Shown here piece after piece: positions 39,274-46,829 of a stretch of 64,000 bases of DNA. The first letter of the stretch is position 1, and the number at the start of each line of letters is the position of its first letter. Below the pieces are notes generated by a model, which did no database searches, was not told where the DNA came from, and was given only the letters and a program-made list of their open reading frames with translations. This DNA is from Marinobacter subterrani (GTDB lineage: Bacteria > Pseudomonadota > Gammaproteobacteria > Pseudomonadales > Oleiphilaceae). A program made the translations under genes and the position numbers. The stretch is from assembly GCF_001045555.1 (NCBI RefSeq), contig NZ_LFBU01000001.1:1798001-1862000 (forward strand), read 5' to 3'.

Positions 39274-40191
39274 TCAGTCCTGGGCCAGGGAGTCCAGATA
39301 ATTACGGGCGACCGTGTCTGCCGGCACACCGTTCACCGCCACCTGGCCGTTCAGCCGCTGAAGCGTTTCCAGATCCAGCGATTCGAAGATGGGCCCAAGC
39401 ACCTCGCGGATCTGTGGATAGGTTTCCAGCACTTCACCACGCACGATGGGCGCGGGCTGATAGACCGGCTGAACGCCCGCGGTATCTTCCATCACCTTCA
39501 GATCCAGCGCATCCAGGCCGCCATCGGTGCCGTAGGTCATGGCCCCGTTCACATCGTTGTTGTTCAGGGCCGCCGCGCGGAGGGTGGCCGCCGTATTACC
39601 ACCCGAGAGAATCAGCAACTGGTCGGATTCAAGCTCGAAATCATAGGCCTCCTGGAACGCCGGCAAGGCACTGGGGGATTCCACAAACTCGGCGCTGGCC
39701 GCAAACTTGAACTTGCCGCCCTCATTGATATAGCGTGCCAGATCTTCCAGAGTGGCTAGGTTGTGCTCCCTTGCCAGATCGCCCCGCACACTCATGGCCC
39801 AGGTATTGTTGGCCTCTGCCGGTTGCAGCCAGACAATGTTGTGGGCCTCTTTATCAAGGCGAGCAGCGGCCTGGTAGGCTTTGTCGGCATCCTTCCAGAT
39901 ATCCCGCTCAGCCTGATCGTGGAAAAAGGCGGCATTGCCGGTGTATTCCGGGTAGATATCGATTTCGCCGGCCTTGATCGCATTACGGACAATGCTGGTG
40001 CCCCCAAGCTGGAGCCTGTTTTCCACCGGAATACCCGCCGCTTCAAGGGACTGCAGTATCATCTGCCCCAGTACCGAGCCTTCGGTATCAATCTTGGAAG
40101 ACACCACCACCGGATCACCAGCCAATACTGAGCCAGAAATCACAAACGCTATCAATGCCGCTGTGCGGCGAACAAGGGTTATGGGAGTCAC
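39274..40191 (-). CDS. osmF: Osmolyte-binding periplasmic protein, OsmF/YehZ-like
   Basis: 305-residue substrate-binding protein of the quaternary-amine (OpuAC-like) type. Signal peptide residues 1-24 (ending SGSVLAG), then VVSSKIDTEGSVLGQMILQSLEAAG and IDIYPEYTGNAAFFHDQ, typical of OsmF. It delivers glycine betaine or a related solute to the YehXYW complex. First gene of the operon, divergent from a TauD-type dioxygenase across a 195-bp region. Confidence 0.88.
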   Translation of the reverse strand: MTPITLVRRTAALIAFVISGSVLAGDPVVVSSKIDTEGSVLGQMILQSLEAAGIPVENRLQLGGTSIVRNAIKAGEIDIYPEYTGNAAFFHDQAERDIWKDADKAYQAAARLDKEAHNIVWLQPAEANNTWAMSVRGDLAREHNLATLEDLARYINEGGKFKFAASAEFVESPSALPAFQEAYDFELESDQLLILSGGNTAATLRAAALNNNDVNGAMTYGTDGGLDALDLKVMEDTAGVQPVYQPAPIVRGEVLETYPQIREVLGPIFESLDLETLQRLNGQVAVNGVPADTVARNYLDSLAQD

Positions 40192-40386
40192 GGCTGTTCC
40201 TCTGGATTTTTGGTTTCTCTATCAGTCTATCGGCCCCGTCTACGAAGGCAAATGCGAATTGGTCTTGCCGTTGCCGATGCTCCGGGGGCGGGGTTCAACA
40301 TCGTTCATCCCGGACGCCCGATTTGTATTCCAAAAAGCGGCTGCGTTACGCTGTCTAAAAAACGAGCAGCTTGGTAGGTGATCGCT

Positions 40387-41463
40387 ATGGCACAGCCCCT
40401 GGAAACAACCCTCGAGCAGACCCCCACCGTAGAGCCCCTGAACCCTGAGAACGTGGCACTGCTTGAGCAGGAAGGCTTGTCTGTCCGGCAGCTTGATCCC
40501 ATCGGTGTAGAAATCTACGGCGCGGATGTCCGCAATCGCTTATCGGAGGCTGCGATAAAGGCACTGGAAACTGAAATGGCGAATCGCGGATTCATCGTTT
40601 TCAAGCGCCAGGCGGGTCTTTCGCCGGAAGAGCTGATCGATTGCTGCAAATGGTGGGGCGGCCGGGAGATTCACTCCACCCACGGCATTCACCCGGCCAC
40701 ACCGGGCCGTAACCGGCATATCTTCCGTTGTTCCAACGATGGCCGCCAGGGCATTCTCGGGGTTGGGCCCCAATGGCACAACGACGGCAGTTTCGAGGCT
40801 GCCACCTTTTCCCACAGCGCCTATTACATGGCCCGGGCGCCGGAAAACGGCGGCGGTACCCACTTCGCGCACCAGGGAGCCGCGTTTAATGCCCTTCCGA
40901 AAGAGAAGCAGGAATTCTGGGAACGCCTCGTTTCAGTTAACTCAGCGTCAAGCGTGACCCACCCAGTCGTTCATACCCACCCGATTTCCGGTCGCAAAAG
41001 CGTGTGGCTGCACCTGGGCATGACCGGCGCAGTCATCGAGCGACTGCCAGACAATGACCTGACACTGGAGCAATTGAAGAGCCTGCCCGCATCCGCCGAT
41101 AGCTTCCGGCTGCTGGATGAAGCCGCCATGAAGGACCTGTTCAACGATTACAACGACCTGCTGAACGATTCCTTCGAAGCTGGCTACGGCATTCGCTACG
41201 AATACGATACCGGCGATCTCCTGTTTATCGACAACTGGGCTGTTGCCCACCGCGCCGCGCCAGAGGCCCACAGGCCCCCGGAACAACAGGGCCTGCGGAT
41301 TATGGATCGGGTGACCATCAAGGCACCCCGCAACCTGGCGCCTCAGTTCGGCCTGCCCCAATACATCAATATGGCCGGGCACCATCCCTTCAATAAAGAT
41401 GGAGTCTGGCAGACGGGTGGTGTGGGATTCCGGTGGAAAAACGATATACGCATGCAAAACTGA
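40387..41463 (+). CDS. TauD/TfdA-type Fe(II)/2-oxoglutarate dioxygenase
   Basis: 358-residue oxygenase. The iron ligands are H131 and D133 (QWHNDGSFEA) with a distal histidine in NWAVAHRAAPEAHR, followed by arginines for 2-oxoglutarate. AGGTGA lies before the ATG at 40387; a GTG 9 bases earlier lacks one. TauD relatives hydroxylate sulfonates, phenoxyacids or quaternary amines; divergent placement beside an osmolyte importer hints at an amine or betaine substrate, but this is inference. Confidence 0.83.
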   Translation: MAQPLETTLEQTPTVEPLNPENVALLEQEGLSVRQLDPIGVEIYGADVRNRLSEAAIKALETEMANRGFIVFKRQAGLSPEELIDCCKWWGGREIHSTHGIHPATPGRNRHIFRCSNDGRQGILGVGPQWHNDGSFEAATFSHSAYYMARAPENGGGTHFAHQGAAFNALPKEKQEFWERLVSVNSASSVTHPVVHTHPISGRKSVWLHLGMTGAVIERLPDNDLTLEQLKSLPASADSFRLLDEAAMKDLFNDYNDLLNDSFEAGYGIRYEYDTGDLLFIDNWAVAHRAAPEAHRPPEQQGLRIMDRVTIKAPRNLAPQFGLPQYINMAGHHPFNKDGVWQTGGVGFRWKNDIRMQN

Positions 41464-41488
41464 CCCTTGCGTTTACATGCGGTCAGTG

Positions 41489-41797
41489 TCACTGCACCGG
41501 CTGGCAGCCCCTGACGGCCAGAGAAATGTTCGTCGCAGCCTTGATCTGGTCATAGTATCTGGCAGCAGTTTCCACGCCCATACTGGCATAATTTCCGGCG
41601 CTCGGACTGATCATCGCACCGAGCTGTGCCCAGGCAGCGGCCGATTGCCGGTCCCGATTATAGGCAGAGAACGCCTGATGGATTTCATTGCAGGTAACGC
41701 CATCACCGTCCATGGCTGCAGATGACACTTGAGAGGATGTCTGGCAGCCCGTCACTGCTGCCGCTGCCACGATGATCATCAGACCAATCAACTTCAT
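41489..41797 (-). CDS. Small lipoprotein
   Basis: 102 residues with a lipoprotein signal (MKLIGLMIIVAAAAVTGC, lipidated Cys18) and a short mature part with two further cysteines (TCNEIHQAF and VRGCQPVQ) that could form one disulfide. The ATG at 41797 is used because it starts the signal; the upstream in-frame extension is not hydrophobic. Family not recognised. Convergent with the dioxygenase gene. Confidence 0.65.
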   Translation of the reverse strand: MKLIGLMIIVAAAAVTGCQTSSQVSSAAMDGDGVTCNEIHQAFSAYNRDRQSAAAWAQLGAMISPSAGNYASMGVETAARYYDQIKAATNISLAVRGCQPVQ

Positions 41798-41915
41798 AAA
41801 CAGACTCTCCCGGGAGCTATTATAAGGGTTATGAAAACAGTGCCGCCCGCAATTGACCACAGGTGTTGCCCGTCGATTCCTGCTACTGTTGAGGCTGGCT
41901 AACGAGGATCACATT

Positions 41916-42125
41916 ATGACAGAAGCACCTCAGAAACACTCCGGCACCAGCGGCTATTCCTGGAAACTGTCTGCAGTTGCCGCGGTGGCATCGCTGATTG
42001 GCGCCGTTGTTACCTTTGGTGAGGTATCACCCATCATCACCGGATTGATTCTGCTGGCCGCCGTTGGCTGGGGATTTACCGCCAGAGACAACAAACGGGC
42101 CGGGGAACAGGAACACGAGTCCTGA
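41916..42125 (+). CDS. Small two-helix membrane protein
   Basis: 69 residues with a polar N-terminus (MTEAPQKHSGTSGYSW), two hydrophobic segments (LSAVAAVASLIGAVVTFG and SPIITGLILLAAVGWGF) and a charged tail. ACGAGG precedes the ATG. No family recognised. It is divergent from the lipoprotein gene (118 bp apart) and convergent with the M14-like gene. Confidence 0.6.
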   Translation: MTEAPQKHSGTSGYSWKLSAVAAVASLIGAVVTFGEVSPIITGLILLAAVGWGFTARDNKRAGEQEHES

Positions 42126-42130
42126 GATCT

Positions 42131-43066
42131 TCACTCGGCGGTTTCTTGATGAGCCAGCCCATAGTCAATCGCCGCACACACGGCGGCAGCCTGCGCGGCA
42201 TTACATTGCTCGGGGGTTACACGGGGGCTATCCGGGTAAACCTCGGTGGTGGTCCGGTAGGGAGCGCGGGTAATACCGGCGCACAGGCCCCATTGCGTAA
42301 GCGGGTACGCGATCACGCCCCGTGCGACCACCGGAGAGCCAAAGATCTCGCCGCTCTCGTCGGCAGGCGCAATATGCGTAACCTGCTCCACTGCCCTGAT
42401 TAACGCCTGCTGAAATTCCGGCTGCGGATGCTCGCTGTCGTCGACCACATAGAAGCCATCAGGAATCCCGGCCGGCTCGAAGGGTTTACCGTCGCGCGCA
42501 GCCAGCGCCGGGCGAAACTCGGTTTCGTCGGTATCGGTGGTCTCGTGAAGGTCGATATGAATCAGTGCGCGATCACGGACCGGCGCCACCAATCGCCTGA
42601 GTGCGGCCGACTCCCCGACCGGGCTGTCCTCGTGGAACGAGCGGTTGGGATCAATCGCGTTCGGGTTCCAGCGATGAATCCGCTCGTAAGCCCAAGGACT
42701 GACACACGGTGCAACCAGCAAATTCACGCGGCCCGCATAATCTGCCGCGTGCTCATCGAGGAACTGAAGCGCGCCATGAACCCCGCTGGTTTCGTACCCG
42801 TGAACCCCGCCCGTTATCAGCACCACCGGCAGATCGTTGTTCCAACCGCGGCTGCGAATCGCCATCAGCGGATAGTAATCCGGGCCGTAATCCAGAGCGC
42901 CGTACTCTTCCACCTCAAAACGCGAGCGCAGGCGCTCGATCACACTCAACACCTCGGCCTCGTAACTGCGCTGACGGGTCTGATGTGACAACCACTCGGC
43001 GCGTTCCGCCTCTCCCCAGGGAGTGCCGGGGGTGCCGATTGGATAGGGTGTTGGAGCTGAGTTCAT
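42131..43066 (-). CDS. M14-family metallocarboxypeptidase-like hydrolase
   Basis: 311-residue zinc hydrolase. Zinc ligands are predicted in GGVHGYETSG (HxxE) and HIDLHETTDTDE, with an arginine in AIDPNRSFHE and the catalytic glutamate in RTTTEVYPDS. No signal peptide, so cytosolic. The family includes peptidases and N-acyl amino acid deacylases; substrate unknown. Upstream of its start lie glyoxalase and alcohol dehydrogenase remnants, marking the edge of the rearranged region. Confidence 0.8.
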   Translation of the reverse strand: MNSAPTPYPIGTPGTPWGEAERAEWLSHQTRQRSYEAEVLSVIERLRSRFEVEEYGALDYGPDYYPLMAIRSRGWNNDLPVVLITGGVHGYETSGVHGALQFLDEHAADYAGRVNLLVAPCVSPWAYERIHRWNPNAIDPNRSFHEDSPVGESAALRRLVAPVRDRALIHIDLHETTDTDETEFRPALAARDGKPFEPAGIPDGFYVVDDSEHPQPEFQQALIRAVEQVTHIAPADESGEIFGSPVVARGVIAYPLTQWGLCAGITRAPYRTTTEVYPDSPRVTPEQCNAAQAAAVCAAIDYGLAHQETAE

Positions 43067-43079
43067 ATCGCTTTTTTTC

Positions 43080-43190
43080 TCCGATGGTTGTCAATGCGAC
43101 TTCCCAGTAATGACCTTCCGGATCCTGAAAGTAACCGGAGTAACCACCCCAGAAAACCTCCTCCGCCGGTTTGATCAGTTCCGCGGCGGC
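43080..43190 (-). pseudogene. C-terminal fragment of a glyoxalase/VOC protein
   Basis: The frame reads AAELIKPAEEVFWGGYSGYF then QDPEGHYWEVA, the C-terminal strand and metal-ligand glutamate region of VOC-superfamily proteins. The N-terminal part is missing, and the upstream sequence belongs to an alcohol dehydrogenase remnant in another frame. Its 3' end runs into the start region of the M14 gene. Confidence 0.7.
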
Positions 43191-43529
43191 ACCAGTACAA
43201 AGTTTCCAAACTGTGTCTTCTTGAGACATTCCTGTTCCGCAATCGCTATATCTTTCAGCTTGAACGTTTTTGCGGGCAAAGGACGTATCTCACCCCTTTC
43301 AATGTAGTCGATGAGCTTCGGAAAGATTGGCTCATCCCAGGCCCCTGACAGAATCCAGCTTACTTTCGCCGGCTATGGCGATCACATAGGCACCCCGGCG
43401 CTTGGCCAACTGAACAACCGCTGATCCAACACCGCCCGACGCACCGGTAACCAGCACCCGGTCAGCGCTGTTAACGCCTGCCCGATGCAACCTATTTTCC
43501 GCCGTTCCATACGCACAGGGAATGTGACT
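43174..43529 (-). pseudogene. Zinc-type alcohol dehydrogenase/quinone reductase remnant with internal deletion
   Basis: The first part (43529 to about 43345) encodes SHIPCAYGTAENRLHRAGV and the cofactor motif VLVTGASGGVGSAVVQLAKRR. It then jumps with a frame change to WDEPIFPKLIDYIERGEIRP and the C-terminal FGNFVLVPPRN followed by a stop at 43174. The N-terminal third and an internal block are missing. Its left end joins the VOC fragment, its right end joins attC-like sequence. Confidence 0.7.
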
Positions 43530-43582
43530 TTGACGTAGCGAAGCGGAGACAAAGGCATCCGAGTGACACGCCTGGTTAGCTG
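43530..43582 (-). other. Truncated attC of the ParE/Phd cassette
   Basis: R'' core CAGCTAAC (43582-43575 on the minus strand) overlaps the toxin stop codon and is the exact reverse complement of the cassette start (GT/TAGCTG at the intron junction, 44191-44186). About 45 further bases look attC-like before the sequence changes to the dehydrogenase remnant, so the R' end is lost. Confidence 0.6.
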
Positions 43583-43878
43583 TTCCCAAGCATGAACGCA
43601 CGAAGCTCCCGCTCCTCTCGCATAACAAAGAGGACGAGAACCCGCTGCTCATCCTCACGATAAAAAATGCGACACGGTGGAATCACTACCTCCCTGTATA
43701 CCGAATTAGGGAGCTCTGGAGGAATCCGTCCGGATTGGGGGAAATCTTGCAACCGCCCGGTCTTATCGAAAACTTCCTGGACCAGATGACTTGCCGCAGT
43801 AGGATTATCCAGGGCAATGTACTCAGCGATGGCGTCCAGTTCTTGAAGGGCGGGCTCTGTCCAGACTACTTCAGCCAT
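43576..43878 (-). CDS. ParE/RelE-family toxin
   Basis: 100-residue toxin with the ParE/RelE pattern: VVWTEPALQELDAIAEYIALDNPTAA, then FPQSGRIPPELPNSVYREVVIPPCRIFYRED and RVLVLFVMREERELR. It could poison gyrase (ParE) or cut mRNA (RelE); sequence alone does not separate these. It overlaps the antitoxin gene by 13 bases and is the second gene of the pair. Its stop lies within an attC core, so the pair is an integron-type cassette. Confidence 0.85.
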   Translation of the reverse strand: MAEVVWTEPALQELDAIAEYIALDNPTAASHLVQEVFDKTGRLQDFPQSGRIPPELPNSVYREVVIPPCRIFYREDEQRVLVLFVMREERELRAFMLGNS

Positions 43879-44123
43879 TTACTCATTTTCTCCCTGGCCT
43901 CACTTTGGCTGTACGTTCTTCCCTCAAGTACAGCACGCTCTCCCCTTGAGAGCCCTTCAAGCAGTTCAAGTCGGCGCTGCATGAACTCGTAATCCTGAAC
44001 ATCGACAAGGTATGCGGATGGCTGACCATGCTCCGTGATCAGTATCGGCTCCTTGGACAAGTGCAGATCTGCCAGAATCTTTGTGGCTTGGCGCTTGAGG
44101 TTCGTAACAAGCTCAACTTTCAT
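43866..44123 (-). CDS. Phd/YefM-family antitoxin
   Basis: 85 residues: an N-terminal DNA-binding/dimerisation domain (TNLKRQATKILADLHLSKEPILITEHGQPSAYLVDVQDYEF) and a C-terminal toxin-binding helix. AGGGTGAG precedes the ATG. A perfect 20-bp palindrome 25 bases upstream is the probable autoregulatory operator. Unlike the HigBA and BrnTA cassettes, this pair is antitoxin-first and has a normal leader. Confidence 0.85.
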   Translation of the reverse strand: MKVELVTNLKRQATKILADLHLSKEPILITEHGQPSAYLVDVQDYEFMQRRLELLEGLSRGERAVLEGRTYSQSEAREKMSKWLK

Positions 44124-44147
44124 GGGCTCACCCTGAATCAGACTAAT

Positions 44148-44167
44148 AGTGATACTATAGTATCACT
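44148..44167. promoter_or_regulatory. Palindromic operator of the Phd/ParE pair
   Basis: AGTGATACTATAGTATCACT is a perfect 20-bp palindrome directly upstream of the antitoxin gene. Its centre contains a TATAGT-like -10 sequence, so antitoxin binding would block the promoter. Confidence 0.75.
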
Positions 44168-44191
44168 TTGCACCTGAGGCAATCACAGCTA

Positions 44192-44300
44192 ATCGGGATA
44201 GGGAGCCACCTCACGATGCCCCTCCTCCCACATCACCGGGCATACGGATCACGTACCACGGCGATTCAGTGATTTGATTCAACTGCGTCCCGTACGGGTT
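44192..44300 (-). mobile_element. 3' end of a group II intron (domains near DV/DVI), truncated
   Basis: 44191-44283 matches 59101-59193, the 3' end of the intron at 59102-60816, at 91 of 93 positions. Past that point similarity fades, and an IS3-type element begins at 44316. On the minus strand the intron end CCCGAT is followed by TAGCTG, the continuation of an attC R' core (GT/TAGCTG). The intron was therefore inserted in an attC core like its relative. Confidence 0.75.
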
Positions 44301-44356
44301 CCCCCTCTGGCAGGATAGTTGGCACTACTTAATTTTTAACCAGTTGGGCGGTTCAG

Positions 44357-44866
44357 GTGTTGATAGTGCCTCGTTATTCCGATGAACGTAAAGCCGCAGT
44401 GCTGGCGAAGTTGTCGCCGCCCCACAGTATGACCGTAGCCGCTCTGGCGCGGGAAGAAGGCATTTCGGATCAAACCCTTTACAATTGGCGGACACAAGCC
44501 AGAGATGAAGGACGCCCGGTGCCCGGTTCCAAAGCCAAGTCAGACCAGTGGTCAGCAGAAGCAAAGCTGGCAACCGTGATTGAGACAGCCGCGCTGTCCG
44601 AAGAAGAACTCAGCCAGTATTGCCGGGAGAAAGGGCTTTACCCTGAGCAAGTCCGGCGCTGGAAAGAAGAGTCCCTGCAAGGCTTCCAGCGCAGTGCCGA
44701 GCGGGACAAGCAACTGCGCAAGAAGAGTCAGGCAGACCAGAAGCAGATCAAGAAACTGGAGCGCGAATTACGCCACAAGGAAAAGGCTCTGGCCGAAACT
44801 GCTGCACTGCTGGTGCTGCGAAAAAAGCTGGATGCGCTCTGGGAGAACGACAACGGGGACGACTGA
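44357..44866 (+). CDS. IS3-family transposase, OrfA
   Basis: 169 residues with an N-terminal helix-turn-helix (VAALAREEGISDQTLYNWRTQARDEG), a second HTH-like segment (LSQYCREKGLYPEQVRRWKEE) and a leucine/lysine coiled coil at the end. Near its 3' end is the slippery heptamer A AAA AAG (44821-44827), in phase for a -1 shift. The -1 frame is then open through to OrfB with no stop, so an OrfAB fusion transposase is predicted. Confidence 0.88.
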   Translation: MLIVPRYSDERKAAVLAKLSPPHSMTVAALAREEGISDQTLYNWRTQARDEGRPVPGSKAKSDQWSAEAKLATVIETAALSEEELSQYCREKGLYPEQVRRWKEESLQGFQRSAERDKQLRKKSQADQKQIKKLERELRHKEKALAETAALLVLRKKLDALWENDNGDD

Positions 44867-44898
44867 CCCCGGTCCCTGAGCGCAGGATAACGATTGAC

Positions 44899-45918
44899 TT
44901 GATCCAGGAAGCCAAGGACGCTGGAGCCCGATTATTCCGGGCCTGTGGTGAAGCCGGCATTGGCTTGCGCACCTATCGGCGCTGGTTCCGTGAAGGCGCG
45001 GTGCAGTCGGATAAGCGCCCGGAAGCGGTACGCCCCAGTCCTGTAAACAGACTCAGTGAAGAGGAGCGACAGAGGATCCTATCGACCTGCAACTCGGCCC
45101 GTTACGAGAGTCTTCCGCCGTCTCAAATCGTACCATCGCTGATGGACGAGGGGCTGTACCTTGCCTCTGAGTCGTCGTTTTACCGGATACTGAAAGCTCA
45201 CAACCAGTTGAACCATCGGGGGCAAAGCCTCGCGCCGCAGCGCTCCCGGGAAGCGACCACACACCATGCCTCCGGGCCTTGTGAGCTTTGGAGTTGGGAT
45301 ATTACCTACCTGGCTTCGACGGTGCGTGGGCAGTTCTACTACCTGTACATGTTTGAAGACGTCTACAGCCGGAAGATCGTGGGTTACGAGGTCTATGAGG
45401 CTGAGAGCGGCGACTACGCCGCCGGACTGTTACAACGTTGCCTGCTGCGGGAGAAGTGTCTCCACCGGCCTCTGGTGCTGCACTCGGATAACGGAGCCCC
45501 AATGAAGGCCCAGACCATGAAGGCAAAGCTGGAAGAGCTGGGCGTACTGCCTTCGTATAGCCGACCTCGGGTCAGCAATGACAATGCGTTCTCGGAATCC
45601 TTGTTCCGGACTCTGAAGTATCGCCCTGACTGGCCCTCGGCTGGCTTTAAGAGTCTGGACGACGCGCGACGCTGGGTAGACGGCTTCGTGAACTGGTACA
45701 ACACGGAACACAAGCACAGTAAGTTGAGGTTCGTAACCCCGCAGGAGCGGCACAGTGGCGAGGATGTCGCCATCCTGGCCCAACGCCAGCGGGTACTGGA
45801 ACAGGCCAAACAACGGACACCAAACCGCTGGGGAAGCCGTCCGATCAGGAACTGCGAGCCCGTTGGACCAACGACCCTGAATCCGGAAAAAAGGGCAGCG
45901 GAGAAAGACGCGGCTTAA
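44899..45918 (+). CDS. IS3-family transposase, OrfB (DDE integrase domain)
   Basis: 339 residues in the -1 frame relative to OrfA. It carries HTH_21-like sequence, then the rve domain with catalytic residues D (ELWSWDITYL), D (LVLHSDNGAPMK) and E (SNDNAFSESLFRTLK), and a C-terminal WVDGFVNWYNTEHKHSKLRFVTP. Probably made mainly as the OrfAB frameshift product; a TTG at 44899 is the first possible independent start. All catalytic residues are present, so the element may still be active. Confidence 0.9.
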   Translation: MIQEAKDAGARLFRACGEAGIGLRTYRRWFREGAVQSDKRPEAVRPSPVNRLSEEERQRILSTCNSARYESLPPSQIVPSLMDEGLYLASESSFYRILKAHNQLNHRGQSLAPQRSREATTHHASGPCELWSWDITYLASTVRGQFYYLYMFEDVYSRKIVGYEVYEAESGDYAAGLLQRCLLREKCLHRPLVLHSDNGAPMKAQTMKAKLEELGVLPSYSRPRVSNDNAFSESLFRTLKYRPDWPSAGFKSLDDARRWVDGFVNWYNTEHKHSKLRFVTPQERHSGEDVAILAQRQRVLEQAKQRTPNRWGSRPIRNCEPVGPTTLNPEKRAAEKDAA

Positions 45919-45938
45919 ACAAAAAACAGTGCCAACTA

Positions 45939-46007
45939 ACTTGAAAAACACCGGGTTTCTTGGCTATTGAGGCCGTGGAGATGATGTCCATAGCCTCGTA
46001 CCTGTAA
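45939..46007 (+). pseudogene. 3' remnant of a cassette gene
   Basis: The open frame ends AIEAVEMMSIASYL then TAA at 46005-46007, with the stop overlapping an attC R''-like CTGTAAC. The 5' part is replaced by the IS3 element. Too short to identify. Confidence 0.35.
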
Positions 46008-46068
46008 CCCTCGAGTGGAGCCGAACGCGCAATGTAAAGGGCGTCGCCGAGCCTGCATTGGTTAGCAC
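46002..46068 (+). other. attC site upstream of brnTA
   Basis: R''-like CTGTAAC (46002-46008) and an R' core beginning GTTAGCAC (46061-46068) frame an imperfect dyad. The central part resembles, in opposite orientation, the attC sites at 56180 and 61251 (GTCGCCG and GCGCAATGTA blocks). The GTTAGCAC start is exactly complementary to GTGCTAAC after brnA (46666-46673). Confidence 0.65.
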
Positions 46069-46071
46069 TTG

Positions 46072-46101
46072 TTGACGCTTGCGTATATGCTGATAATATA
46101 C
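46072..46101 (+). promoter_or_regulatory. Promoter and operator of brnTA
   Basis: TTGACG (46072-46077), 16-base spacer, TAATAT (46094-46099). The inverted repeat GTATAT...ATATAC (46083-46088, 46096-46101) overlaps the -10 box and probably binds BrnA. The -10 box is 6 bases from the brnT ATG, so the transcript is likely leaderless. Confidence 0.6.
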
Positions 46102-46105
46102 TTTT

Positions 46106-46417
46106 ATGATCAATTGGGCACAAGTTACTGGCTTTGACTGGAACGAAGGCAACTCCCGAAAGAACGCGGAGAGGCATGGCGTCAGCCAGTCCGAAGCGGA
46201 AGAAATTTTCTTTAATGAGCCGCTTCTGGTGCTGGAAGACTCCAAACACAGCCAGACTGAGGCCCGGTTTCATGCCCTTGGTGAAACCGATGATGAGAAA
46301 TTACTCCACATCACGTTCACACTGAGGCAGAACGGTACGCTGATTCGGGTGATTTCCGCTCGCGACATGCACCGAAAAGAGAGGGCTGTTTATGAGCAAA
46401 CTAAAAAAGATGCCTGA
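46106..46417 (+). CDS. brnT: BrnT-family toxin
   Basis: 103-residue RelE-fold ribonuclease toxin. It has the BrnT pattern FDWNEGNSRKNAERHGVSQSEAEEIFFNEPLLV, then RFHALGETDDEKLLHITFTLR and RVISARDMHRKERAVYE. Toxin-first order and overlap with brnA (26 bases) are typical. No ribosome-binding site is visible upstream of the ATG. The pair fills a single integron-type cassette whose start and end cores are complementary. Confidence 0.9.
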   Translation: MINWAQVTGFDWNEGNSRKNAERHGVSQSEAEEIFFNEPLLVLEDSKHSQTEARFHALGETDDEKLLHITFTLRQNGTLIRVISARDMHRKERAVYEQTKKDA

Positions 46418-46664
46418 GTTCAAAACTGAAGCAGAAGAACGGGAATTCTGGGAGACTCATGATTCCACCGACTATCTGGATTGGAGTCAGGCCAAGCCGG
46501 CATCGTTCCCGAAGCTGAAACCCTCAACCAAGACAATCTCACTCCGGTTGCCCGAAACCCTGCTTGATCGGATCAAAATCGAAGCCAACAAGCGGGACAT
46601 GCCTTATCAATCGCTGATCAAGGCTTGGCTTGCGGATGACGTAAACGACAGTCGTCGCACTTGA
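46392..46664 (+). CDS. brnA: BrnA-family antitoxin
   Basis: 90 residues with an N-terminal toxin-binding part (FKTEAEEREFWETHDSTDYLDWSQAK) and a C-terminal ribbon-helix-helix (KTISLRLPETLLDRIKIEANKRDMPYQSLIKAWLAD). Expected to bind BrnT and repress its promoter. The stop at 46664 is followed at 46666 by the attC R'' core GTGCTAAC; the remainder of that attC is replaced by an IS1182-type remnant. Confidence 0.9.
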   Translation: MSKLKKMPEFKTEAEEREFWETHDSTDYLDWSQAKPASFPKLKPSTKTISLRLPETLLDRIKIEANKRDMPYQSLIKAWLADDVNDSRRT

Positions 46665-46720
46665 GGTGCTAACGAGGCTGTAGAAAAACCCGGTTCCGAG
46701 TCGTCCCCAGCGCCTGGCTC

Positions 46721-46829
46721 CTAAAATTTTTGTAGCGGCCACTGGCCCTGCACCTTCTTCCTGCCTCGCAGGCTGAAGCGATTGAGCCTCTTGTTCGTAC
46801 CGATGTTACCGAACACCGGTTCCTCAAGC
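46721..46829 (-). pseudogene. C-terminal remnant of an IS1182-family transposase
   Basis: The minus-strand frame reads EEPVFGNIGTNKRLNRFSLR then GRKKVQGQWPLQKF and a stop, the C-terminal block of IS1182-type transposases. Only about 35 codons remain. The segment 46675-46720 (GGCTGTAGAAAAACCC) looks like the corresponding IS end. It marks the junction between the cassette remnant and the catabolic island. Confidence 0.65.

Larger units (their letters stand above)
44316..45938 (+). mobile_element. IS3-family insertion sequence
   Basis: About 1.62 kb bounded by inverted repeats whose first 11 bases, TAGTTGGCACT, are perfect (44316-44326 and 45928-45938) and continue imperfectly. It contains two overlapping transposase frames linked by a slippery sequence. 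No target duplication is evident by eye. It truncates the intron fragment on its left and a cassette gene on its right. Confidence 0.85.
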
